From contig NW_027062919.1 of the NCBI RefSeq assembly GCF_032884065.1, positions 1 to 64,000 on the forward strand: 64,000 bases of DNA, in the 5' to 3' direction. Source of the DNA: Artemia franciscana. Taxonomy: Eukaryota > Arthropoda > Branchiopoda > Anostraca > Artemiidae. The notes below the pieces were generated by a model that saw only the letters and a program-made list of their open reading frames with translations, had not been told where the DNA came from and did not search any database. Made by a program: the position numbers and the translations under genes. This document shows positions 11,011 through 24,342 of this stretch, piece after piece. Each line of letters opens with the position of its first letter. The stretch's first letter is position 1.

Positions 11011-11520
11011 GGACGTGTTGATATTACGTGTATCCGTGTGGGCATATTGGTATTGGACGCTTTGGTATCGCAGGTATCTTAGGCAGATTTTTAATAGCTC
11101 ATATAAAAGATGTTTGTCATATCTACGTCCTTCCTATAAATTCGACCACCAGCAGGCTCCAAATGGCATTTTTGGTGCCATGCCTTAAGTGGAAAATCTG
11201 GGGCAAGTGGCCTAGCAGAATTATTTAGTGACATATAATGGCTCATTTGAAAGCTGTTACTCATATCTAGAGGATTTTTATCAATTCTACCATTCGTAAG
11301 TGTGATTTAGCAATAAAAAGTATACTTTAAGTGTCACTTCTTAAATAGAAAAGCTTGTAAGTATAAAACGATAACATCATTGTGATAATTATGGTCCAAG
11401 ACCCTTAACTAGAGGTTTCCAGGAACAGTTCCCGTGTGTACCTTCTCCATGCCCTCATAATAAGCTCCGTAATTAAGGCTTTATAAACACCAACATATTA
11501 AATTAGATTATAAGAGGCGT

Positions 11521-11580
11521 GTTTCTGTTAATAGAGCGTTGGACTTCAAGTTAAAGTGTCATGCGTTCGATTCCTGCTTG
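11521..11580 (+). other. tRNA-like sequence, degenerate (right-arm copy)
   Basis: Same block as 7771-7832 on the opposite strand: agagcgttggacttcaag followed by a gttcgattcc B-box-like motif. No full cloverleaf seen. Confidence 0.3.
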
Positions 11581-12291
11581 GTTATTTTTTTTCAATAACA
11601 GTTTTGTCCATTCTATATAATTATTTTTCAGATTATTCACTATTTTTGTAAATGTGATGCACTCATTTTTTTCAAACATGTCCTGGGAAGGTATTTTGTC
11701 AAGTATTTTAATTCAAAAGGGAATAGAGGTCATCCAGTTCATGGTTTGCAACGACATTTTTGGTAGATCAATAAATCCATACCCTAACGAATGGTGTGAT
11801 TTTGAACAAATCTTATGGGGAGGGATGAAAGTTGGAGCCAATTTTCTCATATGAAGTAAAAATGAGAAAGAAACCTGAAAAACAAGCCATACAGTAATAA
11901 AAAAGATAAATATGTTTACACCCCAGACCCAGCCCCTTGCCGCTTAGTAGTTGGAGAAGTGCAGGTACGTGGTTCAGGAACCACTCAATGTTGTATATTA
12001 AAAGAAGGATTACTTATTGTTCTTATTCTTAGTTTATACTTATTGTTCTTATACTTATACCTACTTATTCAAATTATTTACTTAACATTTCCATCGTGAT
12101 ATTCTTTCCAAACTTAAGATTATGCATCAAAAGATGAAGAAAGACAAATGAAAGCAGTTCTGTAATTCTTCCCAAAATTTTTGAAATGAAAACAAACTTA
12201 GTTTATAAAACCATTTATCGTAACTACACGAAAAGTGATTATTTTTTTTTGAAATTTCGATTCATGTCTAAGTAACAAGTGGTTTTTATGG

Positions 12292-13985
12292 CACGTGGTA
12301 TTTACCAAGTGACATAGGGATCGCAAATTCTGTCGGTCTGTCTGTCCCGGTTTTGCTAGTTTAGGCACTTAGAGATAAGCTAGGACGATGAAATTTGGCA
12401 GGCGTATCAGAGACTAGACTAGATTAAATTAGAAATAGTCTTTTCCCCAATTCGACAATCTGAGAGGGAGTGGAGGGCGGTTAATTCAGAAAAATTAAAA
12501 AAAAATGAAGTATTTTTAACCTATGAACCGGTGATTGGATCTTAATGAAATTTGATATTCAGAAGGATATTGTGTCTCAGAGCTCGTTTGTCAAATTTCA
12601 ATTGGATCTGGTGACATCGGGGGGAGTTGGAAGGGGATCCTAAAATCTTGGAAAACGCTTAGAGTGGAGGGATCGGGATGAAACTCGGCGGGGAAAATAA
12701 GGTTAAGTCCTTGATACGTGATTAGCATAACCGGAACGGATCCGCTCTCTTTGGGGGAGTTGGGGGGAGGGTTAATTTTAAAAAATTAGAAAAAAATGAG
12801 GTATTTTTAACTTACGAAGGAATGATCGGATCTTAATGAAATTTCATATTTAGAAGGACCTTGTAACTCAGATCTCTTATTTTTAATCACGACCGGATCC
12901 AGTGTCATTGGGAGGAGTTTGGGGGACTGGAAATCTTGGAAAAGGCTTAGAGAGAAGAGATCAGGATGAAACTTGGTGAGAAGAATAAGCACAAGTTGAA
13001 GATATGTGACTGACATAACTGGACCGATTTCGCTCTTTTTGGGGGAGTTGGGGGGAGGGGGAATTCACAATTCCCCCAAAGAGAGCGGATCCAGTCCGGT
13101 TACGTCAATCACGTATCTACGACATTTGCTTATTTTACCCACCAAGTTTCATACCGATCTCTCCACTCTAAGTGTTTTCCAAGATTTCTGGCTTCCACCT
13201 TTAACTTCCTCCAATGTCACCAGATCTGGTTGGGATTTAAAACAAGAGCTCTTAGACATGAGCTCCTTTTAAAAATCAAATTTCATTAATACGATCACCC
13301 GTTCTGAAGTTAGAAATACCTCAATTTTTATAATTTTTCCGAATTACCCCCCCCCCCCAAATTCCCCCAAAGAGAGCTGATTCATCCTAATTATGTCAAT
13401 CAAGTTTCTAGAACTTGTGCTTATTCTTCCCATCAAGTTTCAACCCGATCTCTCCACTCTAAGAGTTTTCCAAGATTTCCGGTTTCCAAGATTTCTGTTT
13501 CCCCCTCCAACGCCCATGTCCCTGGATCTGATTCGAATTGAAATTGGAGCATCTGAGATATATGATCTTTCTATATATCAAGTTTCATTAAGATCCGATC
13601 ACCCATTCGTAAGATAAAGATACCTCAATTTTCACGTTTTCCAAGATTTCCAGTATTCCCCTCCAACTGCCCAATATCTCCAGATCTGGTCGGGATTTAA
13701 AAAAAGAGCTCTCAAGTACAAGATCCATCTAAATATCAAATTTCATTAAGATCTGATCACCCGTTCGTAAGTTACAAATACCTCATTTTTTCTAACTTTT
13801 CCGAATTACCTCCCCCCAACTCCCCCAAGGAGAGCAGGTCCGTTCTAATGTGTCGGATCTATAAAATACACACGACTTTTATGAATCATGTTCAGGGTCG
13901 CTTTTGTTTCAATCCTTTATTCTCTGACTTAGTATATACTCTATAGCTAAAATGTGCCTCATCAAGAGAGATACCAGGATCCATC
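12292..13985. repeat. Family B array, right-arm mirror copy
   Basis: Inverted counterpart of 5390-7066. The palindromic tail (12292-12311) is at the left end and now has one mismatch (cacgtggta), with the gacagacagac-type tail next to it. Confidence 0.75.
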
Positions 13986-13989
13986 TCAG

Positions 13990-15622
13990 GATTAAATATA
14001 AAAAAAAACGAACAAAAATTACTCCGTATTTGAAAAGGGTGTTTCCTACTTAACGCCACGCTCTTTACGCTAAAGTTTGACTCTTTGTCACAACTCTACT
14101 TTTTAAAACAATAAGAAAACTTTAGCGTAAAGAGCGGGGTGCTGAGGAGGGAACAGCCCCTTTCATATGCGGAGTATTTCCGGCTCCTTTTAAGTTTTAA
14201 TATCACTCCTTACTTTCAGTTTAAAAAACTTGTTTTCTTATTTAATTTCTGAACGTTTTTTAATTAATGTATGTTTTGAATTTCGGCTCTCTGCATATGA
14301 ATAATTAAAACGAAATTTGCCTATTAATTTACTTTTTTTGGCTAAATGGCTTTCTCATAGTTTTGATCGGACAATTTTGAGAAAAAAAGGAGCGGGGGTG
14401 GAGGCCTAGTTACCCTCCAATTTTTTGGTTACTTAATAAAGCAACTACTACTTTTAATTTCTTACGAATGTTTTTATTAGTAAAAATATACGTAACTTAT
14501 TAATTAACTTGCTTAACGAACTTCTATTTCCGTATGTTTTCGCTACGTATATGAGGGTCACCCCCTCGTCAATACCTTGCTCTTTACAGTAAAGCTTAAA
14601 TTTTGTCGCAATTCCTTAAGAATGACCCCTGAATCACAAAGCCGTAGAATAAATAGTTAGAATTACTAAAAATACTTTAGCGTAAAAAGTGAGGTATTAG
14701 GAGGAGGTGAACCCATCATATGCGCAATAATTTCTGTTTGTTCCAAGTTTTAATGCTGCTCCTTACCTTCAGTGGAAAAAACTTTTTCATATTATTTTTT
14801 TATTTTTTTATTTTAAATGCTAGACATTCCTGCGCCCCCTTCATGGAAATTCTCTTCCCCCATGACAAATTCCTCCATGGAAAATTCCCCCCAAATAACC
14901 TCCCCCCCCTAATTCCCTCCCCCAACCATAAAAATCCCCCTGAAAACTTCTGTACACTTCCGAATAACCATTACTGTATGTAAACACCGGTCAAAGTTTC
15001 TAACTTGCAGCCCGTCCCAAAAGACATAACTATTAGGTTTTTTGACTATGTTGAATAAAATGGCTATATCAGAATATTGATCCGGTAACTTTGTGAAAAA
15101 TATGAGTGTGGGAGGGGGCCTAGGTGCCCTTCAATTTTTTTAGTCACTTAAAAAGGGTACTCAAACTTTTAATTTCCGTCAGAATTTGCCCTCTTGCGAA
15201 ATTCTAGGACCACTGGGTCGATTCGATAACCCCTGGGAAAAAAACAAAACAAAAACAAAAAACAAACAAACAAATAAACACACATCCGTGATCTGTCTTG
15301 TGGCAAGAAATACAAAATTCCACATTTTTATAGATAAGTGCTTGAAAGTTCTACTTAGGGGTCTCTGATACGCTGAATCTGATGGTGTGATTTTCTTTAA
15401 GATTCTATCACTTTTATGGGATGTTACCCCCTATTTTCTAAAATAAAGCAAATTTTCTCAGGCTCGTAACTTTTGATAGGTAAAATTAAACTTGATGACA
15501 CTTATTTATTTAAAATCAGCATTAAAATGAAATTCTTTTGATGTAACTATTGGTATTAAAATTCTGTTTCTTAGAGTTTCGGTTACTATTGAGCCGGGTC
15601 GCTCCTTACTACAATTTTTCAA
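13990..15622 (-). repeat. Family A copy, right-arm mirror copy
   Basis: Inverted counterpart of 3737-5357, ending at gagccgggtcgctccttact. Non-coding. Confidence 0.75.
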
Positions 15623-16050
15623 GAAAAAAAAACAGTAGAAGTAGGCTTAGGTATTTAAACAAACTTCTAATGACCTAATTTGTGAAGAATATCTATTACT
15701 TAAGATTCTTGTTACCTCTGTAACAGCTTTCCATGACAATAAAAGAGTCTAAAATGCAGATTAATCACTCAATCATGCACGGACGTAAGCTAAAAATATT
15801 CGAGGGAGGTAGACACCATAATAATAATGGTATAGGGAGGGGCAGAGGAATGCATTTTAGGATAAAAGTGGGTAGGGTAAATAAATTTCTCAAAGAAAAA
15901 TGTAGTTTGTCCCAGAGTTAAACAGTTATAGGTCCATCTTTATGTACTCTCCTAAGCCTTAGAATATGGCCATGGGCGTAGCCACAGTATTTGTATTGGG
16001 GGGAGGGGTGTAAGTGGATCCAAATCCAGGAAGTCAAGTTGGATGAAATA

Positions 16051-18470
16051 AATTCGAGCTCGCATTAGTTGAAAAAAGTTCAGAAATTAAATTAAAAAAA
16101 AAAATACTAAAAGAAAGGAGACATTAAATCTGAAAAGGAACTTAAATTATTCCGTATGTGAAAGGAGCTGTCCCCTCCTCAGCTCCTCGCTCTTTACGCT
16201 AGAGTTTTTATTATTTTTAAATGTAAAGTTGTGAAAGAGTCAAACTTTATAGTAAAGAGCTAGGCGTTTAGTAGGGGACAACCCCTTTCAAATACGGAAT
16301 AGCTTCATTTCTTTTTCAGTTTTATCAAGTTTAGTTTAGATAGTTTCACCAAGTTTAGTCTTACCCATCAAAAAAAAGTTACCAGCCTGAGAATATTTGC
16401 CTTACTTTCGAAAAAATGCGGAAAACCCCCCTAAAAGTCATAGAATCGTAATGAAAGTCACGCCATTGAATTTTGACCAAGAACATTTTTGAAAACAAAA
16501 ATTTGGAGGACAACTAGGCCCCCTCCCAAGCTCATAAATTCCAAAAGTAACTCGATCAAAATTTTTATATAGCCATTTTGATCAGCATAGTAAAAAAAAT
16601 CCAATAACTATGTCTTTGAGGATGATTTAATCTCCCACAGTCCCCGGGAGAAGGGCTGCAAGTTGTGAACTTTGTCCATTATTTGCATATCGTATTAGTT
16701 ATTGGGAAGTATATAGACGATTTCAGAGGGGATTTTTTCTGGTGTGGTGGGTTGGGGGGAGAAAGTTACATAGGAGGATCTTTCCATGGAGGAATTATTC
16801 ATGAGTGATTTATCAATGAAGAAACCTCCGGATTTCCAAGCATTATTTAAAAAACAGATCAAAAATTAAATTAGAAATAAGTTTTTTCGACTGAAAGTAA
16901 GGAGCAACATTAAAACTTGCAACGAACAGAAAATATTACGTATATGAGGGAGTTGTCTCTCCTCAATAGCTCGCTCTTACTCTAGTTTTTTCTTAACTTT
17001 AAAAGAGGTTATCATTCTAATTAAACAGCCTTTGTGATTCAGGAGTCATTCTTAAATAACTGGAACAAAAATCAAACTTAGGTTATCATAAGGCTATTAT
17101 AAGTTTTAAAAAAGTAAAATTAATACGCAGATTTAGTTTTAATTATTCATGCACGATGAGGAATCTTCAAAACCTACATTAATTCAAAGAAGTTCAGAAA
17201 TAAAATATAAATATTTTTTTTAACTGAAAGTAAGGAGCAAAATTAAAACTTAAAACAAACAGAAATAATTCCATATACGAAATGGGCTGACCCCTCCTCA
17301 ACGCCACGCTCCTTATGCTAAAGTTTGTTATTGGATTAAAAAGTAGAGCTGTGAGAAAGAGTCAAACCTTACCGTAAAGAGTGGGGTGCTGAGGAGGAGA
17401 CAGCCCCTTTCATATACGGAATAATTTCTATTCATTTTAATATCACTCCTTACTTTCAGTTTAAAAAAAATTGTTTTTTTTTTATTTAATCTCTATAAAG
17501 TTTAAACAATGGCAATTCAGAGGGGGTACTTTTTGGGTTTGTTGCGATACCATTTTCAAGCTGCATGCAACTAAATGAGACGATGCACGGGGCTATTCGA
17601 ATAGCACGTAATTCAACTGCAAGATTTAGTCTCCTATGCTGGGCGTGGAAGTTGGGGAAATTGGAAGTCGGATAGGCATTTTAAGCATATACTAAGTCGG
17701 TGAATAAAAGATTAAAAATAAAGCGACCCCGAAAATATGATTCATAGAAGTGTTGTGTATTTTATAGTCTAAGGTAAAATCTTTGTTATTAGGTCCATAT
17801 TTTTTTCGTTTGAAGTTCTATATTATTTTTAGACTTATTTCTCAAAAACCGTTGGTTGATAATCCAAATAATGCTAGTTTAAAGAAAAACAGGAAACTTT
17901 AGAATGATTTATAAGCTAAAGCTATATGAAGGCATTAGACGGGCTGACAAACTGCAGGTGCAGTGATTACTATGATTAGAAAGAGCATTGGCTAGAGGGG
18001 GGCTATATTTTTTTTTCTACTACCTGATATCCATGTTTCTAGATTAATCAAACAGTTCCTGGTAACAAACTAGGAGTAAGGAGTAACTTGGAATAATGGT
18101 AACCGAAACCCCTTAAAAAGTGGGTAAAAACTAATAAACCAAAAGAACTGTATTTTTGTTTTGATTCCTAATATAGAAACACCATCAAATTTAACTTAAA
18201 ATAATAAAAACTACGAGCCGAAGAATTTGTGTGATTTTCAAAAAATGGGGTTAATAACTCCAAAAAATAGTGGGATCTTAATAAAGTTCATACCCTCAGG
18301 TTCAGCATATCAGAGAATGCAGAGATTTAAAAATCAGAGGCTAAATGCCGCTCGGGATTTAAAATAAGAGCTCCAAGACACGAGGTCCTTCTAAGCCTCA
18401 AAATTCATTAAGGTACGATCACCCACTCGTCAGTTAAAAATACCTCATTTTTTCTAATTTTTCCTATTGA
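16051..18470. repeat. Composite of family A fragments; segmental duplicate of 24343-25330
   Basis: 16051-16570 matches 24343-24862 and 17990-18470 matches 24863-25330 almost base for base. The 1.42 kb between them (16570-17990) is absent at the second locus. The region is built from family A pieces (snap-back end at about 17219-17465) plus the 180-bp repeat at 17500-17675. No genes. Confidence 0.75.
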
Positions 18471-19200
18471 TTCTTAGAATTTTGCTAGAGCTCATACCAT
18501 ATGATCTTTCATATTTGAATCTTATATACTTGCAAATATATATACTTCATACTTGCAAAATTTAAGCTTTAGTGTAAAGAGCAAGGTATTGACAAGGGGG
18601 CGAACCCCCTCATATACGTATTGGAAACATACGAATATAGAAGTTCGTTACGTAAGTTAATTTCTAAGTTACGTATATTTTTACTATTAAAAACGTTCGT
18701 GAAAAATTAGGTTCTAGTTGCCTTTTTAAATAACCCAAAAATTGGAGGGTAACTAAGCTTACTCCCCCGCTCCTTTTTTTCTCAAAATCGTCCGATCAAA
18801 ACTATGACAAAGCCATTTAGTCATAAAAATAAATTAATATGCAAATTTCGTTTTAATTATTCATATGCGGAGAGCCAAAATCAAAACATGCCTATAATTT
18901 AAAAACGTTCAGAAATTAAAGTTTTTTTTAAACTGAAATTAAGGAGCGATACTAAAACTTATAACGAACAGAAATTACTCCGTATATGAAAGGGGCTGTT
19001 CCCTCCTCAACACCCCCCTCTTTACGCTAAAGTTTTTACTGTTTTAAGAAGTAGCGTTGAGAGAAAGAGTAAAACTTTAGCGTAAAGAGCGGGACGTTGA
19101 GGAGGGAACAGCCCCTTTCATATACGGAGTAATTTCTGTTCGTTTTAAGTTTTAATATCGCTCCTTACTTTCAGTTAAAAAACTTGTTGTTTTTTTTGTT
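18471..19200 (+). repeat. Family A, 3' half, with snap-back end
   Basis: 18471-18520 is an inverted match to about 28060-28110 (agctcataccatatgatctt). From about 18550 family A resumes and runs to its snap-back right end at 18920-19185. Non-coding. Confidence 0.65.
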
Positions 19201-19753
19201 TAGTATGTACTTAGACTTTTGCTTACCATAAATTTACTTGTCTAGTCTCAAGATTTCAGATGGCTGATTTCCCCTTGTTCTCGCCACATAATTGAAAAGA
19301 AAATGAAAACTGTTTATTTTTAATCATTTTCAAATACAGAAGAATTCAGAATCGAGCTTAAAATGTACAATAATATATAAAACAATCATATCCAAATTTC
19401 CACCACTAATACAATTGAATATTTTCTTAATTCAAAAAATAATAATTATAAACATTTTTACAAAAACTCTAAATTTGGATCTTATTCATTTCTATTACTT
19501 GCTATTTATATGATAGAAAGAAACACTTGGTTGAACACATACTTAATTGAACGACAACTTAATGAGCACATGCACCATGATATGCACCATAACCTTAGTC
19601 CGTCCTGGTGTTGATGTTTCCATTACAACCATTTAGCTTGATTTTTTTAATATTAAATTTTGAGAAGTATACATACATCTATTAAACAAAACTACAAATT
19701 TAAATCGATATCACTTTTACTAAATTTAATCCATATACTATGAAAAGCAATGC
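19201..19753. other. 3' flank of BTB copy 2
   Basis: Matches the flank after the pseudogene copy (47960-48540, inverted) and, at its right end, 1-246. A minus-strand AATAAA at 19313-19318 has a counterpart at 48424-48429, so it may be a conserved polyadenylation signal (weak). Confidence 0.45.
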
Positions 19754-20596
19754 TTATTGGAAAATCTGTTTATCTGGCAAATAAAAGTTCGAGTGAAGGC
19801 AATGGTATTTTATATCCGTGTTGGCAATTTTGTCAATCCATTTGAAGGATTTTAGAAGCAGTAGCTTGAACCCCTGGAACTTTGGAGAAATAGTAAGATT
19901 CTCTAAAATGGTTTGAACATCTTCTCTGGAAAACGTTTGTACATCTATTATTCCTATAATTTCTAATACCGCAACTGATCTTTGTTCAGAGTCTTTGGAT
20001 AGCCAACTGTAAAGTGTCTTCAAAAAACCTTGATGTCTACTAAATTGGCTGTTTTTCAAAGCAGCACAGCAACACTTAGCTAACTCTACAAAATCTGGAG
20101 CATTAAAATTGGTAACAAATTCGGGAGCTTCTTTCCCTTCTGCAATCATAAGAGCCATCTCTTTTATAACCAACTTTTTTTCACATTGTTTTCCATAAGT
20201 GAAAAAAATACTTTCGAGAATTTTTAAATCTTGTTTGATAAAATAACTTTGGAACAAATATTTAGCAATTTTCTTTTTAATACCAAGAAAGTTGTACTTT
20301 TCCACAATGCATGTAAATGCATCTCTGTTCGTTGTTTCGAAACCAGAAACTGTTCCTTTTGTATAGTAATCCATAATAGTTTTCATGGTTTCAAAGTGCA
20401 AATCATTGGCTACAACAACATTCGTTCGTTTTTCAAGCATATCTGCCTCTAGCATGACCTTGAAGACATAACTAACAGCTGTTAAAAGGGATTTCTTGAC
20501 TTCAACGTCACCACCATCACATTTAATAGTAATCATAGGGCTTTCTTTCATATTCAGATTGGTCAGAATTTGTTTAAGCCCAGAAACTTGATTCAT
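19754..20596 (-). CDS. BTB/POZ-domain protein, copy 2 (280 aa)
   Basis: Intact frame collinear with copy 1. BTB region at residues about 20-120 (ITIKCDGGDVEVKKSLLTAV, VFKVMLEADMLEKRTNV, NDLHFETMKTIMDYY), then a helical tail with 'EAPEFVTNFNAPDFVELAKC' and 'KTLYSWLSKDSEQRS' in common with copy 1. Differences from copy 1 are mostly substitutions, with no stops or frameshifts, so it may be under constraint. The final 30 residues diverge from copy 1. The ATG is directly inside the conserved acceptor-like site at 20597-20607, so this is probably a downstream coding exon. Function beyond protein-protein interaction cannot be inferred. Confidence 0.75.
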   Translation of the reverse strand: MNQVSGLKQILTNLNMKESPMITIKCDGGDVEVKKSLLTAVSYVFKVMLEADMLEKRTNVVVANDLHFETMKTIMDYYTKGTVSGFETTNRDAFTCIVEKYNFLGIKKKIAKYLFQSYFIKQDLKILESIFFTYGKQCEKKLVIKEMALMIAEGKEAPEFVTNFNAPDFVELAKCCCAALKNSQFSRHQGFLKTLYSWLSKDSEQRSVAVLEIIGIIDVQTFSREDVQTILENLTISPKFQGFKLLLLKSFKWIDKIANTDIKYHCLHSNFYLPDKQIFQ

Positions 20597-20617
20597 CTCT
20601 GAAACAGAATAAAATCA
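20597..20617 (-). promoter_or_regulatory. Probable 3' splice site before BTB copy 2
   Basis: Minus-strand ttctgtttcag-ag-ATG, as in the other two copies. Confidence 0.55.
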
Positions 20618-21794
20618 AATATGGGAATTACAGGATTGGTGAACATGGTGAACGCACTAACTGAACATGAAATTTGAAAAAAAAAAGGCAGTAAATCTTT
20701 GAAATCTGTCGATTTTTGACAAGTATACTCTTTGCTCCCCTAGTTTTACGTATAAGATGTCTCTGATCACACTCAGAGTTGTAGCTTCGAATCTGCAAAT
20801 TGCCCTTTCTAAAAATCAAGTTATTTAGGTGCATTTGACCCCCTCCGTCCTGTTTCTTCCGAAACAGCCCCGCTATAATTAGGGCAACATATTCACAAAG
20901 TCGTTTTGTAAAGAATGGATAGAGGGTCCAAAAATGTCAAATCTCAGACAATATTGATGACGCATCCCCAGGGATAAGGACTTTTAATTCCCAAATTATA
21001 TATCTCTTATGCATAATTTTGGAATGAGCAAGCTAAACCCAAGGCAAGCACAAAAATGACCCCAGTCCTAACTAGGGTGTAAAAACAAGTTAACTCCTAT
21101 CTTCGTCAAGACTGAAGACCGACGTTCTACAAAGAAAAACCGACTCGAGTCTTGACTCAGAGCAAAAACAATATAATTTCGATGAATAAGACCAAAACAC
21201 CATAATTTTGAAGGCTAAATGCAAAAACGAGGGTTCATACTTAGTCAAAACAAAAGCAACCTAAGTTTTGTTCAATCCAAAGCAAGCTAAGCTTAAACTC
21301 CACACTAGAACGCTAAAACGAGCTTAGGTCTGGTTAGGTATAAAAACGATCTTTTCTTGACTCGATGTAAAAACAACCTCCGGACTGACTCGTAGCAAAA
21401 CTGAGCTAATTCCTGAGTCGGTGTAGGAACAAGCTATGCTTCAAGCCGTGGACTAACTAGTTACAAAAGTGAGGTAGGCTCCGACTTGAAACATAAAACA
21501 GCAAAAAACTAGTCATAAATGCATTTACCCTTAAAACAAATATAAATTTCTATAGAATGATAAATAGATGAATCTTAAAACAAAAAAGATATTAAATACT
21601 ATGTAATTTTGGAAGGATTATTAAGGGGAACATTATTAAATAAATATACTGGAAATGTACATAATGTTTGGCTTTCGGTCGGGCTGAAGCCCTATTTACC
21701 TCCATCGTCTTACATCCTTGAATTTAGAAGATAGTTGATTTACAATTTGTATTATATTTAGTTTCAACTATTTGTTTCCTTAGTTAAATAAAAA
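20618..21794. other. 5' flank of BTB copy 2
   Basis: Duplicated counterpart of 1105-2039, with about 200 bp of extra or rearranged sequence near 20700-20930. No coding frame I trust. Confidence 0.5.
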
Positions 21795-22080
21795 ACAAAT
21801 TTTTTCAACTGAAAGTAAGGAGCAACATTAAAACTTAAAATGAACAGAAATTAGTAAGCATGTGGAGGGGGTTACGCTCAAGTTTTTTAGTACTTTTGAA
21901 AAAAGCTTCTTATTGTTCCAATTAAAGGACCCTTGTGTTTTAGGAGTTGTCCTTAAGGATAGCGTAAAGAGCGAGGTGTTGAGGAGGAAGCAACTCCCTT
22001 CATATACGGAATTATTTCTGTTCGTTTTAAGATTTAATGTTTCTTTTTACATTCTGTTGAAAAAACTGTTTTTTTTTTAA
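21795..22080 (+). repeat. Family A right-end fragment
   Basis: aactgaaagtaaggagcaac at 21809 through 'gcgtaaagagcgaggtgttgaggagga ... ttctgttcgttttaag'. The snap-back arms are partly deleted. Confidence 0.6.
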
Positions 22081-22730
22081 ATTTGTTATTGTTTTTAAAA
22101 TAATCCAAGGAAATCTGGCCCAACCTCCACAGAGATATACCCTACCCACGGATATATCCTCTAGACACTTCAATCCCGGTCAAAATTTACCCAGGACAAT
22201 TACCCTAACAACTCCATGCGTAAAATTGAGACGGAAAAGAGAAAGCAAGAAATATAAACAGAATTTGGTTAGGAATTCTGGCAAATTCCCCCAGTGTATA
22301 ATTTCCTTTGACAAGTTCATCACCTGGAAACTTTCCTACCCCTGGAAAATTCCCCCGTGAAGAAACAGCCCGCAGAAAACTCGTCTTCCCATCCTAAAAT
22401 CTATGCAAGCTTCCCAATAACACATATTATGCATAAACAATGAGCAATTTTATGCTTAAGAACCTGTCTCCTAGGGGTGTGGGGGGCTCATACTATATCT
22501 AATGGCATACTCATTCATAATTACTGTATGGGTAGCACTGATCTGTCGTTTTTTTTTTTTAGGGTTAGTGGTTTACCATAACATCATACAGACAGGGTTA
22601 ACACCCCTAGCGATTTATCACTGTTTCTAGTGATCTATTATGTCGTCTAGTGATTTTCTTCCGCATATTGATTTATAATGATTTTTGTTCTAAAAATAAA
22701 GATTTTTTCCTAAATATAGTGATTTTTCAC
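22081..22730. other. Intergenic, nothing recognised
   Basis: AT-rich, partly repeat-like sequence without a coding frame, RNA gene or clear repeat boundary that I can support. Confidence 0.4.
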
Positions 22731-23663
22731 AGTTCATGGTAACGAACTCTTAGTAAGGATAGACTCGGCTCACTAGTAACCTAAACTTTAAAAAAACAGA
22801 AATTTGATGCTAATAGATATATCAAAAGAATTAGAGTTTTATGCTGATTTCAAATATACAAGTTCTATTAAGTTTAATCTTACCCATCAAAGTTTACGAA
22901 CCTAAGAAATTTTGCCTAATTTTTGAAAAAAGGGGGAAAACCCCCTAAAATTCATAGAACCTTAATGAAAATCACACCATCAGACTCAGGGTATCGTCGA
23001 ACCATTCTGTAGAGTTTCAAGCGTCTTTCTGAAAAAATGTGGAATTTTGTGTTTTTTGTCAGAAGACTGATCGCGGATGCGTGTTTATTTAATTGTTTTT
23101 TCTTTCGCTTTTTTGTTTGTTTTTCCCAAGTGTGATTGTATCAACCCAGTGATCCTAGAATATCGTTAGAGGGCTCATTCGAACGAAAATTAAAAGTTCT
23201 AGTGTCTCTTAAGTGACTAAAGAAATTGGAGGGCAGCTAGGCCCCCTCCCAAGCCCCTTTTTTCTCAAAATGGTCGTATCAAAATTTTGAGATAACTATT
23301 TTGTTAAGCATAGTAGAAAGGTGGAATAACTATGCCTTTGGGGATATCATGACTCTCCAACAGCCCCTTGGGAAGGGTCTTTAAGCTACAAAATTTTCCC
23401 ATCATTTGAGTGTAGTATTTATAATTGGGAAGTATGGATACATTTTTCGGGGGAGGGGGCAATATCTGCTGGTAGAATTTTCCAAGGGTAAAATTTTCCA
23501 TCGGAAGGGAATTTTTCAAGGGGTAAATTTTTCAGGGGAAATTTGCCAGAATTACTATACGAAATTATTTTTACGTCTTGCTTTCTCCTTACCGACTCAA
23601 TATTACGCGTGGAGATGTTAAGGGTAATTGTCCGTGTAAATTTTTACCAGGATTGACTTGTCT

Positions 23664-23717
<54 letters not shown>

Positions 23718-24342
23718 CTAGAGAATAAATCCTTGGGAGGAAGAATTTTCCATGGAAGAGTAGCCAGTGTAAAAAAAACGATCAAAATTAAATAAAAAAA
23801 CAGGAATTGTTAAACTGAAAGTAAGAAGCAGCATGAAAACGTAAGACGAACAGAAATTACTACGTATATAGGGGGGTTATTCCTCCGAAACACCTCTCTC
23901 TTTACGCTAAAGTTTGAATCCTTTCCCAATTCTTTAAGAACGACTCCTGAAACACTATGTTCGTTTAATTAGAACAATAAAAAGCTCCTCACTAACAGTT
24001 CGTTACCACGAACTGTTCGAGCCTTTTAAGTTTTCAATGGGAAACTTGCATAAGTTACAGCTGTATCAAATTGGGAGACTTGGATTAAATTTCCACAGAG
24101 GAATTTTCCGTGAGGGGGAGCGGAAATTTCATAGAGGGTGAGCCAGACCTACCGGCATTATTTGAAAAACGAACAGAAATTATTCAATATATGAAGGGAT
24201 GCCCCCTCCTTACTCCTTACACTAAAGTTTGACTGTTTACTAAAACTGAAATACGGGAGCCGTTTAATTGGAATCGAAAGCTTTTTTTTTTTAAATGCTA
24301 ACAGCTTTAGCGTCAAGAGCAAGGTATCGACGTACGGTGGAC
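22731..24342. repeat. Family A fragments, divergent, around a GA microsatellite
   Basis: Begins with a decayed terminal hairpin (cagttcatggtaacgaact), then the family A order to about 23640, the microsatellite, a second right-end-like part near 23800-23930, another hairpin in reverse orientation (cagttcgttaccacgaactg at 23998-24017) and further fragments to 24342. No genes. Confidence 0.6.
23666..23715. repeat. (GA)n microsatellite
   Basis: About 25 uninterrupted AG/GA units. Confidence 0.95.

Larger units (their letters stand above)
10993..16050. repeat. Right arm of the giant inverted repeat
   Basis: Mirror image of 3297-10043, lacking the family A insertion of 8002-9712. It contains inverted copies of the family B array (12292-13985), a family A copy (13990-15622) and the tRNA-like block (11521-11580). 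Frames such as 11028-11228, 13393-13617, 14720-14983 and 15733-15921 mirror left-arm frames because the DNA is duplicated. Confidence 0.92.

Noticed and set aside
3426-15921. Mirror-image conserved small proteins (3426/15733, 4361/14720, 5735/13393, 6335/12807)
   Set aside because: Conservation is explained by the giant inverted repeat at the DNA level; none has a recognisable domain.
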